Source: Granulicella aggregans
Lineage (GTDB): Bacteria > Acidobacteriota > Terriglobia > Terriglobales > Acidobacteriaceae
NCBI RefSeq assembly: GCF_025685565.1
Contig: NZ_JAGSYE010000001.1
Location: 2,170,001 to 2,234,000, forward strand
DNA: 64,000 nucleotides
Reading direction: 5' to 3'
Part shown: positions 8,469 through 17,552 of the stretch, one piece after another
Numbering within the stretch: the first letter of the stretch is position 1
Layout of the letters: every line of letters starts with the position of its first letter
Translations under genes and position numbers: made by a program
Notes under the pieces: generated by a model
What the model saw: the letters and a program-made list of their open reading frames with translations, nothing else
Told to the model about the DNA's origin: nothing
The model's database searches: none

Positions 8469-8908
8469 TACTGGGCTGCTCCTGTCGTGATATGTTGCGG
8501 CGCGGGGAACTTTTGCACGGCGCCGCCCTCCGCTTCGTAGGTCTGGACACCGATGGCTCCGGCTACGTTGAAGCCGTGGCCTGCAAGCAGGTCTGCGGCT
8601 ACGCCGGCGCGGGCTGCATGATTGGAGATGGTGACGATGACCTTGTCCCTGGGAATCTCATCGAGATGATTCTTGAGGTCGGCAATCTGGACGTTCAGAT
8701 AGACTGCGAAGCCGCCAATGGCCGATATCTCGTCTGGCCTGCGGACATCGATCAGGAGAAGGTGATCGGGGTGCTGAAGCAGTGTGTCAAACTCTGCACG
8801 TGTAAGCTTCTTCGCCTTGGATTCGATAGACGCGGCGTGTTGGACTACAGGTGCCTGCTGCGCGAAGGCCGTCGTGGAGAGCAGGGCGGCGAGGATGATT
8901 CTTTTCAT
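8468..8908 (-). CDS. Exported rhodanese-fold protein lacking the catalytic Cys
   Basis: 146 residues from the ATG at 8908, preceded by GGAG; the frame extends further upstream but without a signal or ribosome site. A signal peptide (1-17, A-F-A-Q) is followed by one rhodanese domain: L-L-L-I-D-V-R-R-P-D-E near residue 55 and a C-terminal G-H-G-F-x-V-A-G-A-I-G. The active-site loop reads I-S-N-H-A-A-R where active family members have C-x-x-x-x-R, so the sulfur-accepting Cys is Ser. It should not be a sulfurtransferase and may be a binding domain. It heads a three-gene coupled operon with the GlcG-like protein and a sulfatase. Confidence 0.85.
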   Translation of the reverse strand: MKRIILAALLSTTAFAQQAPVVQHAASIESKAKKLTRAEFDTLLQHPDHLLLIDVRRPDEISAIGGFAVYLNVQIADLKNHLDEIPRDKVIVTISNHAARAGVAADLLAGHGFNVAGAIGVQTYEAEGGAVQKFPAPQHITTGAAQ

Positions 8909-9372
8909 GCTTCGCTCCAATATTGGTTTAGAGACTGGTGTGAACTCTGAACGTATCGTCCGTATCGAGATAGGCGAAGACGGGACTGCGCCTCTTGCGG
9001 TGGAGACTGTGATCACAGTCGTCTTAGCAGGATGCGCGAGGCGCATCACAGCGATATGCGTATACGGACGTTGTATTAAGCGACGGGAGCTACAGGCTAT
9101 GCACCTTTGATAGGGGAGGGGCCAGTGTCAACAACAATACTGGCGAGCATTAGTCCGGGGAGGAAACGGAACGCGCGTGCTCGTCGCTATTAGATCTTGT
9201 TGGACGAAAGATGCCATGACTAAATTGATTTACCCATACGCGATAAGTCCTGTCAAGAGGGGACGATTGTCCGCTGTCAATCGTTGGAAGCAAATAGTCG
9301 GATGGCGGGCAAAGCCTCCTGAAGTTCCGACATTAATTCTTATCTGCACTACTCGGAGAGAGTGATACAACT
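8909..9372. other. Intergenic region with one inverted repeat
   Basis: About 460 bp upstream of the rhodanese-fold operon (-), after the 3' end of the DUF1214-like gene (-). No supportable gene was seen. A perfect 7-bp inverted repeat lies at 9263-9284 (separate entry). The operon promoter must be here on the reverse strand; no clear sigma-70 box pair was recognised. Confidence 0.5.
9263..9284. promoter_or_regulatory. Inverted repeat, possible operator
   Basis: ACGATTG and CAATCGT form a perfect 7-bp dyad around an 8-bp spacer. It lies 355 bp upstream of the rhodanese-fold/GlcG/sulfatase operon. The distance is long for a simple operator, so a regulatory role is only a possibility. Confidence 0.25.
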
Positions 9373-10731
9373 TCACTCTTGGAACCTGCGCTGGAATGCG
9401 GCTCTTCTTTTTTTCAGCTGCGCGGCCCGCTCACGTGGACTGCACAAGACGATTCCGCTTGGAAGGTGCGCAGCAATGTCCGCACGCTTGACCAGGACGG
9501 AGTGGACTTCGGGATCTTCGTCCAATTGGTGCAGGCGCTGCCAGCGCAGCATGATGAACCCTTCCTCCAGGCCCGCCGTGTCTACCCAGTTTGCGATGCC
9601 AGGATCGAAGGCCGAGACCACGAGCGTGATCGTTCCATCGGTATTCTTGAAGGCCTGGTGATTGTTCAAGCTGCTTTGATGTTCCCAGTAAGCTGGCGAT
9701 ACACCCCAGACATTGGTGATCGGAAGAGTAGTGTAACCAGCGCCGCCGGGGTTAAGGGTTACCACTAACGCCTCGTCTTCCTGCAGGCGGAAGTGCCCTA
9801 GCGCATTGCGTTGTGTGACGAGGAAGCCTGCCTTGTCGCCGGGCTTGCCGGGTTGGGGCAGAACGTTCACGGGCACCTTGAAGACGGGCGCTTGAAGGTT
9901 TGCGATGACGTGGTCGAGCAGCGTGCGAAGTCTGGTGACAAAGGCATGTTCAAGAACATCGTCCGTTGGCTCAGCATCAGGGGGCGGCCCTGAGAGGCGT
10001 TTGACTTCCAGGTTGTCGGCGCCTTCTCTGCTCCAATCCGCTAGAGTATTGCGAATGAGCAGCGAGTCTCCGCCTTCGGTTAGCTGGATGTGGTTCGGTC
10101 TTCCATTGGCTGGTGAGCTGTCGAGGGTGATCGTATACGAGCCGTCGGGAGCAACCTGAAGCTGATCATGCGCGATATTCGCGAGGGTGCGCCAGCCATC
10201 GAGGTCGCTGAAGGAATAATTCGAATCGATGGGGCCTGGGGCGTGGCGCCTCCCGGTGATGACATAGCTGGAGCTGGCCTCTAAGGGCACAAGGAAGTAC
10301 TGCGTGTCTGGATTATCGATGCCCCATCTTCCTCCGGGGACATCCGTGCCGAACCATGTGTGAGGAGGCATGGAGACTTGCACCACATGCGGACGCCTTG
10401 GGTCGCCGTCGATCGTTTCGAGCGCCACGAGAAACGCCAGTTCTTCGATGGAAGAGTGAGCCTGCTTCAAAGTAGAAGGAAGTAAATTAGGCCATCGTTC
10501 CTTCCACTTGGTCTCGAGCGATTGCAGCTCCTGCTGAAGATCAGGTCTGGCCAAGAGACGTATCGCGTGGCGCTCCAGCTTGGCCTGATCCTCGCCGGTT
10601 GGCGCGGCGGAGTGGCTCCACGCTCGTCGGCTCGCTTCATGTTGTCCGTACGCGGGGATAGCGCTCACGAGCGGGAGAGCCAGCCATAGAAAGAGCCAAC
10701 GAGATGCACGAAGCAATAGACAGGGCTTCAA
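9373..10731 (-). CDS. DUF1214-like secreted protein
   Basis: 452 residues from a TTG at 10731, chosen because AGGAGG lies 4 bases upstream and a clean signal peptide (K-P-C then Leu/Trp-rich, ending A-Y-G-Q) results. Frames from 10764 or 10755 would bury it. The C-terminal half has the DUF1214-type pattern: G-G-A-G-Y-T-T-L-P-I-T-N-V-W-G, then S-S-L-N-N-H-Q-A, N-T-D-G-T-I-T-L-V-V-S, D-P-G-I-A-N-W-V-D-T-x-G and R-W-Q. The N-terminal part has N-P-D-T-Q-Y-F. The biochemical function of this family is unknown. It stands alone on its strand, ending 464 bp before the rhodanese operon. Confidence 0.7.
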   Translation of the reverse strand: MKPCLLLRASRWLFLWLALPLVSAIPAYGQHEASRRAWSHSAAPTGEDQAKLERHAIRLLARPDLQQELQSLETKWKERWPNLLPSTLKQAHSSIEELAFLVALETIDGDPRRPHVVQVSMPPHTWFGTDVPGGRWGIDNPDTQYFLVPLEASSSYVITGRRHAPGPIDSNYSFSDLDGWRTLANIAHDQLQVAPDGSYTITLDSSPANGRPNHIQLTEGGDSLLIRNTLADWSREGADNLEVKRLSGPPPDAEPTDDVLEHAFVTRLRTLLDHVIANLQAPVFKVPVNVLPQPGKPGDKAGFLVTQRNALGHFRLQEDEALVVTLNPGGAGYTTLPITNVWGVSPAYWEHQSSLNNHQAFKNTDGTITLVVSAFDPGIANWVDTAGLEEGFIMLRWQRLHQLDEDPEVHSVLVKRADIAAHLPSGIVLCSPRERAAQLKKRRAAFQRRFQE

Positions 10732-11607
10732 GAAGCCTCCTGGGGCAAGATGCATGCAAAACAATTGTGTGGGGGACGCTTTGGAGTGTCTAAGCTTGGG
10801 TCAGGTAACAACAACGCAGCCTGGCATCCGAGTGTCTTGAATGGCTACACCCGGGACGGCTCGCTGTGACGTTGAAGTGCGTAGATAGCATTGGCTCAAT
10901 GCTAGTCGATTCGTACCGATGTTTATCAATCGATTGCTTCATAGCCAGGTTTGAGGGCTGTCTTTGCGCAAACTGAAAGCCGCCGCGCGCAGGTTTCATT
11001 AGGACGCGCGACTGTCCGTAGATGAACTAACCGGAACAGAAGCTCTGCTTGTGCTCCGGCTTCCATTTACAGGTTCGAATGGGCTTTCTGTAACGACTTC
11101 CATCAAGTCTGAAGACTCATCAAAAATGGTCAAGGTCATCTCTTCTTGAGCGATGAGAAAAAGTCTGTTCCCAGAGAAGGTGTTGACATATTTCGCTGGT
11201 CGCTCTACGCTTCGGTAAGCCACTCAAGTCTTCACAGGAATTCCCATGCTGTGTGCCGCCCTATCTACGTGTCTCTGTTGCTCGGCCTGTTGTCTGCGCC
11301 GCGCCGGAATATGTTGTGGGCACTGCCGCTGAATTCTCCTGATTGAGATAGCCGTCAGACAGCAGCCGCCCACCAGTCATCCTGGTGGTTTTTATTGGCA
11401 GCACCTCGTCGATGAGCAACGCTTCAGCCGCCACCGAATCCTCATAGTCTTGATATCCAGCCATATGGTGTCCCAGAGCAATTGATGATCCGCACGTACT
11501 GCCAGAACTGTTGTCCGACCTCCATCGCTTCAGCGCGACTATGCGCAATCTCGTCAAAATCTATCGCCGCATTGTGTTGACCCTCAGATCAACATTGCCG
11601 GCTCTAG
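10732..11607. other. Intergenic region before the TonB receptor, no convincing gene
   Basis: Almost 880 bp. Open frames on both strands (for example 10999-11223 and 11261-11557, reverse) have poor codon choice, no recognisable domain and no good ribosome sites. The last 30 bp lead into a strong terminator hairpin at 11608. A small RNA or a long regulated leader for the receptor gene would fit but is unproven. Confidence 0.45.
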
Positions 11608-11637
11608 AGCCCACGAGATCCATCTCGTGGGCTTTTT
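11608..11637 (+). terminator. Strong intrinsic terminator in the leader of the TonB receptor gene
   Basis: AGCCCACGAGAT and ATCTCGTGGGCT form a perfect 12-bp stem with a 2-base loop, followed by TTTTT on the + strand. It ends 36 bp before the receptor ATG at 11674. No + strand gene ends upstream, so it either terminates a small RNA or acts as an attenuator. Confidence 0.8.
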
Positions 11638-11673
11638 ACTTTCCTGGAACAACGTGTGACTTAGGAGCCAATT

Positions 11674-14600
11674 ATGACTCATCCATTATTTTTCAAGCGG
11701 CGGAGGCTTGCGCGGCTTTTGTTTGTCCTCACCCTTGTGATTGGAGCTCTTCGAGCAGACGCGCAGAATAGCGCCGCGATCTCGGGCTCCGTGCAGGACA
11801 GCCAGAAGGCGCAGGTTTCCGATGTAAGAGTGACGGTGACCCGCACCGAGACCGGGGACGTGCATGAGGCAAAGACCGACAACTCCGGATTTTTCTCCTT
11901 CCCGGTCCTTCTTCCCGGTCACTACGATGTGAAGGTCGAAAAGGACGGATTCAGTCCACAGGTCAAGTCTGGAATCGAAATCTTTACGGGGCAAACGACT
12001 CCGGTGAATTTTGTCGTCAAGCCAGGGCAGGTCGAAGAGCACATCGATGTGCAGACGGATGCTGCGATCCTGGATACAGCGACATCGTCGGTCACGGACA
12101 CGATCGAGAACAAAACGATCACGAACTATCCGCTGGTGGATCGGCGCGCGACGCAGCTACAGCGGTTGAATGGCTTCGTTGTCGGCGGCGGTACTGGATC
12201 CGGCTCGTACTTCGCGGTCGCTGGCGGCCGGGGCAACAATGCAAACTACACGGTAGACGGCGGAACCACACAGAATCTATTGCAGGGCGTGCCGACTCAG
12301 ATGTTCGACCTGCCCATCGACTCGCTGCAGGAGTTCAGCCTGAGCGTGAGCAACTACACGGCAGACCTGGGGCGTTCCGGCGGGGGAGTCATTCAGATGA
12401 CAACAAAGTCGGGGACGAATAGTTATCACGGAAGTGGTTATATCTACTACCGCAGCCAGAACCTGCAGGCGATACCAGCATTCGCTCCCACCAATCCGTT
12501 AACCGGCAAGACGGTCAATGCTCCGCTGCAGTATAAGCTCTTTGGCGCAAGCATCGGCGGTCCTGTCAGAAAAGATAAGACCTTCTTCTTCTTCAGCTAC
12601 GAAGGCAAGGTAGAGACGGTCAACAATGCGGTCAATATCAGCGTTCCGACCGCGGCAGAGCGTACCGGTGACTTTTCGGCGATCTCGACGCCGATCATCG
12701 ATCCCAATACCGGCGTGCAGGCGATCAGCAACGGAGTCTTGAATGTGCTGCCTCAGTCGGAACTCGATCCTTATGGCGTAGCGCTGGCCTCGTACTATCC
12801 ATTGCCCAATGTTCCGGGCGCTGCGATCAACAGCAATAACTACTACGCGAACGACCCAGAGCCAGAGCTGTACAACGACTACGTCGCGCGTATCGACCAC
12901 ACGTTCAACGGGAAGAATTCGGTCTATGGCCGTTTTCTCGCGCAGCCAGACCATGAGAATATCGCCGATGTCTTCCCGACGCCAGGGACGGACGTCTATG
13001 GCGTTTTGTCGCATAACTACTACTACAACCCGTCAGGAACCTATATACACACTTTCAATGTGTCGCTGTTGAACGAGGCTCGAGTCACCTTTACGCGTCG
13101 GCAGTCGCTCTCAATCAGCCATGGAGTGAACTCTGCAGCGGCGACGCAGCTTGCGCTGCCGGGAACGAACCCCACCTTCTTCCCTGGCGTGACGGTCAAC
13201 GGGCTTGCGGCGATTGGCAATAACTCGCAGCAGCAGAGGCTGCAGACGCCAATCATCAGCAACGAATATACGGACAATCTCTCGTGGCAGCGGGGCAATC
13301 ATCAGTTCAAGTTCGGCGTGGACTATCGCACCTCAGCCGACGGCGATCTTTACTCGCCCTCTGGCGGAGGCTTCTTCACCTTCACCAACACGGGTATCAG
13401 CACGAACACGGCAGCCGGAAGTCTCGCAAGTCTTCTTCTGGGCCGCGTAAATACGGCGAGCCGGCAGGAGACAGAGTACCTTCACTCCGATGCCTGGAGC
13501 ATCGGGATTTACGCGCAGGACAACTGGCATGTGAATAGTCGGCTGACGTTGAACTATGGGCTGCGCTGGGACCTCGATTCGCCGCGTTATCTGAGCAACA
13601 ATCGCCAGAACGGCTTCAACGCGACGGAGATCAATCCTGTGTCAAGCACGCCGGGCGTAATTACATTCGCGGGCATCAACGGCCAGAGCAAGTACGCGAA
13701 CAACTTCGATGACGCCTTGTTTGGGCCGCGTTTCGGCTTCGCCTATACGCCGCGAGAGCACAGCGTGGTGCGTGGCGGCGCGGGCGTGCTGTATCCGGGC
13801 GAGTACGACCAGGCGACGCCGATTGTGCTGAACACGGGCTTTTCGAACGCGGTGACGATCTCCTCGCCCAACTCGGGCGCAGGAACACCGGCGTTTCTGT
13901 TGAAGGACAATGCGACAGCGGGGACAGGGCTGGCTGCATTCCCAACCACGGCGCAACTGACGCCAGGATACGGCGCAGTCCCGGTGGGTGGGAAGGCGTA
14001 TATCGCGCCGCAGTTCATCGCGCCGCACCGGCTGACGGGATACTTCTACCAGGCGAACCTCGACGTACAGCATGACTTCGGCGGCAACCTGCTGGTGGAC
14101 ATTGGCTACCTGGGGACGTTCGGTCACCATCTGCCAAGTCCATCGGCCGAGGGAATCAATCAGATCACGCCCGCGAACCTTGCACTGCTGGCAGCGAATC
14201 CAGCGGCCTACAAAGCATCAGGCACGCAGGTTCTTCGGCCTTTTCCTCAGTTCAGCAATGTGCAGAATCTTTACCCGGACATTGGAGCGTCGAAGTACAA
14301 CGGCGTGAACTTCGGTGTGCAGAAGAGATACAACAAGGGCTTCCAGTACCAGGTGAACTATACGTACTCGAAGTTTCTGGACAATCAGACCTCGCGCAGC
14401 GAACTTGCTGGATATCCAGGAACGAACACCTACACGGACTACTACAATCCGCAGGATCGCTGGGGCCTTTCGGGCAACGATGTGCGGAACCGCCTGATCG
14501 CGAATGGATTGCTGGAACTGCCGATTGGCAAAGGCAAGCTGGTGAATGTGAGCTCGCGCTGGCTCGATGAGACTGTCGGCGGATGGTCTGTAAGCGGGCT

Positions 14601-15042
14601 TGCGGAAATCCACTCGGGTACCGCGCTGAGCGTGATCGACGCTACGAACAACACGGGATCCTACTCCGATGGAGTTCGACCGAACCTGGCTGGCGATCCC
14701 AACAGCCTGGGGTCGTCGCGACCGCGGGCGCAGAAGATCGCCGAGTGGTTCAATACTTCGGCTTTCACCCAGAACGCGCAGTACACCTTCGGGAACGCTC
14801 CCCGTACCTTCGGTCGCGGTCCTGCTTTGGTCACCTCAGACTTTACGTTGTTGAAGCGGGTTGCGCTCCACGAGCAGCAAGGAGTCGAGTTCCGCCTTGA
14901 GGCGTTCAACGCGTTCAATCACGCCAACCTGGGCAATCCGAACACCACCTTCGGCAATGCCAACTTCGGCAAGATCAATACGCTGCAGGGCGGCACCACG
15001 CCATCGAGAACCCTTCAGTTGGCCGCTCACTACACCTTTTAA
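11674..15042 (+). CDS. TonB-dependent receptor with carboxypeptidase-regulatory-like domain
   Basis: 1122 residues, ATG preceded by TAGGAGCC. The signal peptide ends near residue 30 (A-D-A-Q-N). A carboxypeptidase-regulatory-like beta-sandwich covers about 33-115 (I-S-G-S-V-Q-D ... Y-D-V-K-V-E-K-D-G-F). A plug region follows (D-R-R-A-T-Q-L-Q-R, then G-R-G-N-N-A-N-Y-T-V-D-G). The C-terminal 800 residues are a beta-barrel with aromatic-ended strands, ending L-A-A-H-Y-T-F. This is the Oar-like receptor type expanded in Acidobacteriota. It should import a large substrate through the outer membrane. With a sulfatase 44 bp downstream, a sulfated glycan or its fragments is the likely cargo (inference). 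Confidence 0.92.
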   Translation: MTHPLFFKRRRLARLLFVLTLVIGALRADAQNSAAISGSVQDSQKAQVSDVRVTVTRTETGDVHEAKTDNSGFFSFPVLLPGHYDVKVEKDGFSPQVKSGIEIFTGQTTPVNFVVKPGQVEEHIDVQTDAAILDTATSSVTDTIENKTITNYPLVDRRATQLQRLNGFVVGGGTGSGSYFAVAGGRGNNANYTVDGGTTQNLLQGVPTQMFDLPIDSLQEFSLSVSNYTADLGRSGGGVIQMTTKSGTNSYHGSGYIYYRSQNLQAIPAFAPTNPLTGKTVNAPLQYKLFGASIGGPVRKDKTFFFFSYEGKVETVNNAVNISVPTAAERTGDFSAISTPIIDPNTGVQAISNGVLNVLPQSELDPYGVALASYYPLPNVPGAAINSNNYYANDPEPELYNDYVARIDHTFNGKNSVYGRFLAQPDHENIADVFPTPGTDVYGVLSHNYYYNPSGTYIHTFNVSLLNEARVTFTRRQSLSISHGVNSAAATQLALPGTNPTFFPGVTVNGLAAIGNNSQQQRLQTPIISNEYTDNLSWQRGNHQFKFGVDYRTSADGDLYSPSGGGFFTFTNTGISTNTAAGSLASLLLGRVNTASRQETEYLHSDAWSIGIYAQDNWHVNSRLTLNYGLRWDLDSPRYLSNNRQNGFNATEINPVSSTPGVITFAGINGQSKYANNFDDALFGPRFGFAYTPREHSVVRGGAGVLYPGEYDQATPIVLNTGFSNAVTISSPNSGAGTPAFLLKDNATAGTGLAAFPTTAQLTPGYGAVPVGGKAYIAPQFIAPHRLTGYFYQANLDVQHDFGGNLLVDIGYLGTFGHHLPSPSAEGINQITPANLALLAANPAAYKASGTQVLRPFPQFSNVQNLYPDIGASKYNGVNFGVQKRYNKGFQYQVNYTYSKFLDNQTSRSELAGYPGTNTYTDYYNPQDRWGLSGNDVRNRLIANGLLELPIGKGKLVNVSSRWLDETVGGWSVSGLAEIHSGTALSVIDATNNTGSYSDGVRPNLAGDPNSLGSSRPRAQKIAEWFNTSAFTQNAQYTFGNAPRTFGRGPALVTSDFTLLKRVALHEQQGVEFRLEAFNAFNHANLGNPNTTFGNANFGKINTLQGGTTPSRTLQLAAHYTF

Positions 15043-15086
15043 CCAACCGCCGCAAGCACTTAACCTGATCTTCCCTTGAGGACGCA

Positions 15087-17414
15087 ATGAACAATCGGTT
15101 CTTCTTCGGCGCGGCCACGGCGCTCACGCTCGCACTCGCCACTTCGATATCCCCGGCTCAAGCTGTTTCGGCAACTGGAATCGCACCACCACCGCCTGAA
15201 AACGTAGCGTCGTGGCCTGCAAATCCACAGGCTCCGAAGAACGTCCCGAATGTCGTCGTAATCCTCATCGACGATGTCGGCTTCAGCGCAACTTCGACCT
15301 TTGGCGGTGTGATCGAGACGCCAACCTATGACCACCTGGCCGCGAACGGACTTCGCTACAACGCGTTCCATGTGAACTCGCTCTGCTCGCCGACACGGGC
15401 TGCGTTGCTGAGTGGCCGCAACAATCATGAGGTGGGCTTCGGCACCGTGGCGGAGGCTGCTGCCGGGTATCCCGGATACGACGCACACTGGTCGAAGGAT
15501 GCTGCTTCGCTGCCGGAGATCCTGAAGCTGAACGGATACAGCACGGCGGCCTTTGGCAAGTGGCACAACACCCCATTGTGGGAGGTAAGCCCAGCGGGGC
15601 CATTTGATCGTTGGCCTACGAACCGCGGGTTTGAGCACTTCTACGGATTCATCCAGGGTTATGACAATCAGTACTATCCACGCCTCTTCCGCGACACCGT
15701 AGCCGTAGAACCGCCGTCGACTCCGGCGCAAGGCTACAACCTCACGACAGACATGTCCGACGAAGCGATCAGATGGCTGCACGCTCATGATGCAGTCGCT
15801 CCGGACAAGCCGTTCTTTCTCTACTACGCACCCGGTGCCGTTCACACTCCGCTACAGGCACCCAAGGAGTGGATCGCGAAGTACAAGGGTAAGTTCGATG
15901 AAGGCTGGGACAAGGTGCGCGAAGAAACGTTTGCGCGGCAGAAGAAGCTGGGCGTGGTCCCGGCAAACGCGGAGCTGACGCCGCGCCCTGCGGGTCTGCC
16001 TGCGTGGGATTCGCTGTCGCCGGATGAGAAGAAGCTGCTCGCCCACCAGGCAGAGGTCTTCGCCGGATTTGCGGCACAGGCCGACTTCGAGGTTGGCCGC
16101 GTGCTCAAAGCCATCGATGAAGAGGGCAAGAGCGATAACACCATCGTCTTTGAGATCTTCGGAGACAACGGAGGCAGCGCCGAAGGTGGCCTGCACGGGA
16201 CGGACCTGCTGGATAGCGCGGGTGGTAACGCCAGCATCCAGGACCGGCTTGCGGTAAGCGACGGGTTAGGTAGCGAGGTCTTCATGAATCACTACGCCGC
16301 AGCATGGGCGTGGGCGCTGGGAACGCCGTTCCAAGGCACCAAGCAGGATGCCTCGCACCTCGGCGGAACGCGCGACCCGCTGATCGTTTCGTGGCCCGCA
16401 CACATCAAGAGCGTTGGCCAGCTTCGCAGCCAGTTCCAGCACGTGAACGACATCGCGCCAACGATCTATGACGTTGCCGGGATCAAGTTCCCGGAGAGCT
16501 ATGAAGGAGTGAAGCAGATACCGCTTGAAGGTTCGAGCTTCGCCTACACCTTCGATCATCCTGACGAACCAAGTCACCACCACATCCAGTACTTCGCAAC
16601 GAGCGGTAACCGCGCTATCTACAAGGATGGCTGGTGGGCGGGCAATCGGTACGCCTCCACCTGGGAGCCTAGAGGAGCGTTCAGCCTTGGGCCGCATAAC
16701 GATATCGATCGTCATCCGTGGGAGCTTTACAACCTGAACGAGGACTATAGCCAGGCACACGATCTTGCGGTGAAGTATCCGGAGAAGCTGAAGGAACTCG
16801 AAGCGCTATTCAACGAAGAGGCGACACGCAACCATGCGTTTCCGCTTTTGCCGGAACTGAGACCGCAGCCCGCGCCTTCGCTCAACAAGACTGTCTTCGT
16901 CTATCGCAGTGGAGTGGAGCGGCTGCCGAATCCAGTAGCACCAAAGATCGTGGGGAGGGCGCATGAGATCACGGCTGATATCTTTCTTCCTGCAGGTGCG
17001 GGTGATGGAGTGATCTTCGCTCAAGGCTCACGTTACGGCGGGTTCACGCTCTTCATTAAGGACCGTCACGTCGTCTACGAGGTGAATGCTTACGGCAAGA
17101 GCTCCGGACGTATTGTCTCGACCGATGCTTTGCCGGATGGCCCTGCTCATATTGTGCTCGAGGTGCTCCCTGATCCGGCACCAGCCGGTGCGGGCGGGGT
17201 GACGATCCTTGGGCCGCGCGGCGTTCGCGCCGGAAAGGTCTCTCTCGCGGTGAACGGCAAGCAACAACAGGAGGTATTTGCGAACCTGCTGGGAGCCTCG
17301 GGGACGGAGACTCTTGATGTTGGTAGCGATCTTGGCTCTGCCGTGAGTAAGGACTACACAAGTCCGAATCGCTTCACGGGAACGATCGAGAAGGTCCAGC
17401 TCGAGTTGAAGTAA
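15087..17414 (+). CDS. Large arylsulfatase (PAS-like, 775 residues), Sec-exported
   Basis: A signal peptide (1-26, ending A-Q-A) is followed by P-N-V-V-V-I-L-I-D-D-V-G-F at 54-66 and the formylglycine site C100-S-P-T-R-A-A-L-L-S-G-R. F-G-K-W-H, G-D-N-G-G-S and a long C-terminal beta-rich extension come after. Length and the C-S-P-T-R-A-A-L-L-S-G-R-N-N-H form match the Pseudomonas-type arylsulfatase subgroup, larger than the other sulfatases here. The ribosome site is GAGG. It sits 44 bp after the TonB receptor and is probably in its operon. The activating FGE is two genes downstream. Confidence 0.92.
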   Translation: MNNRFFFGAATALTLALATSISPAQAVSATGIAPPPPENVASWPANPQAPKNVPNVVVILIDDVGFSATSTFGGVIETPTYDHLAANGLRYNAFHVNSLCSPTRAALLSGRNNHEVGFGTVAEAAAGYPGYDAHWSKDAASLPEILKLNGYSTAAFGKWHNTPLWEVSPAGPFDRWPTNRGFEHFYGFIQGYDNQYYPRLFRDTVAVEPPSTPAQGYNLTTDMSDEAIRWLHAHDAVAPDKPFFLYYAPGAVHTPLQAPKEWIAKYKGKFDEGWDKVREETFARQKKLGVVPANAELTPRPAGLPAWDSLSPDEKKLLAHQAEVFAGFAAQADFEVGRVLKAIDEEGKSDNTIVFEIFGDNGGSAEGGLHGTDLLDSAGGNASIQDRLAVSDGLGSEVFMNHYAAAWAWALGTPFQGTKQDASHLGGTRDPLIVSWPAHIKSVGQLRSQFQHVNDIAPTIYDVAGIKFPESYEGVKQIPLEGSSFAYTFDHPDEPSHHHIQYFATSGNRAIYKDGWWAGNRYASTWEPRGAFSLGPHNDIDRHPWELYNLNEDYSQAHDLAVKYPEKLKELEALFNEEATRNHAFPLLPELRPQPAPSLNKTVFVYRSGVERLPNPVAPKIVGRAHEITADIFLPAGAGDGVIFAQGSRYGGFTLFIKDRHVVYEVNAYGKSSGRIVSTDALPDGPAHIVLEVLPDPAPAGAGGVTILGPRGVRAGKVSLAVNGKQQQEVFANLLGASGTETLDVGSDLGSAVSKDYTSPNRFTGTIEKVQLELK

Positions 17415-17552
17415 TGCGCCCCGTTGAGGTGGGCAGAGTTGCGGACAGCCCTGAGTTTCGCGCTGTTCGCGACCTGTCCTGGGCAACGCGGATAAGGCAA
17501 GACGGATAATGGGATGGAAGCATTACCCTAATCACGATGACGAGAGGTGTCT

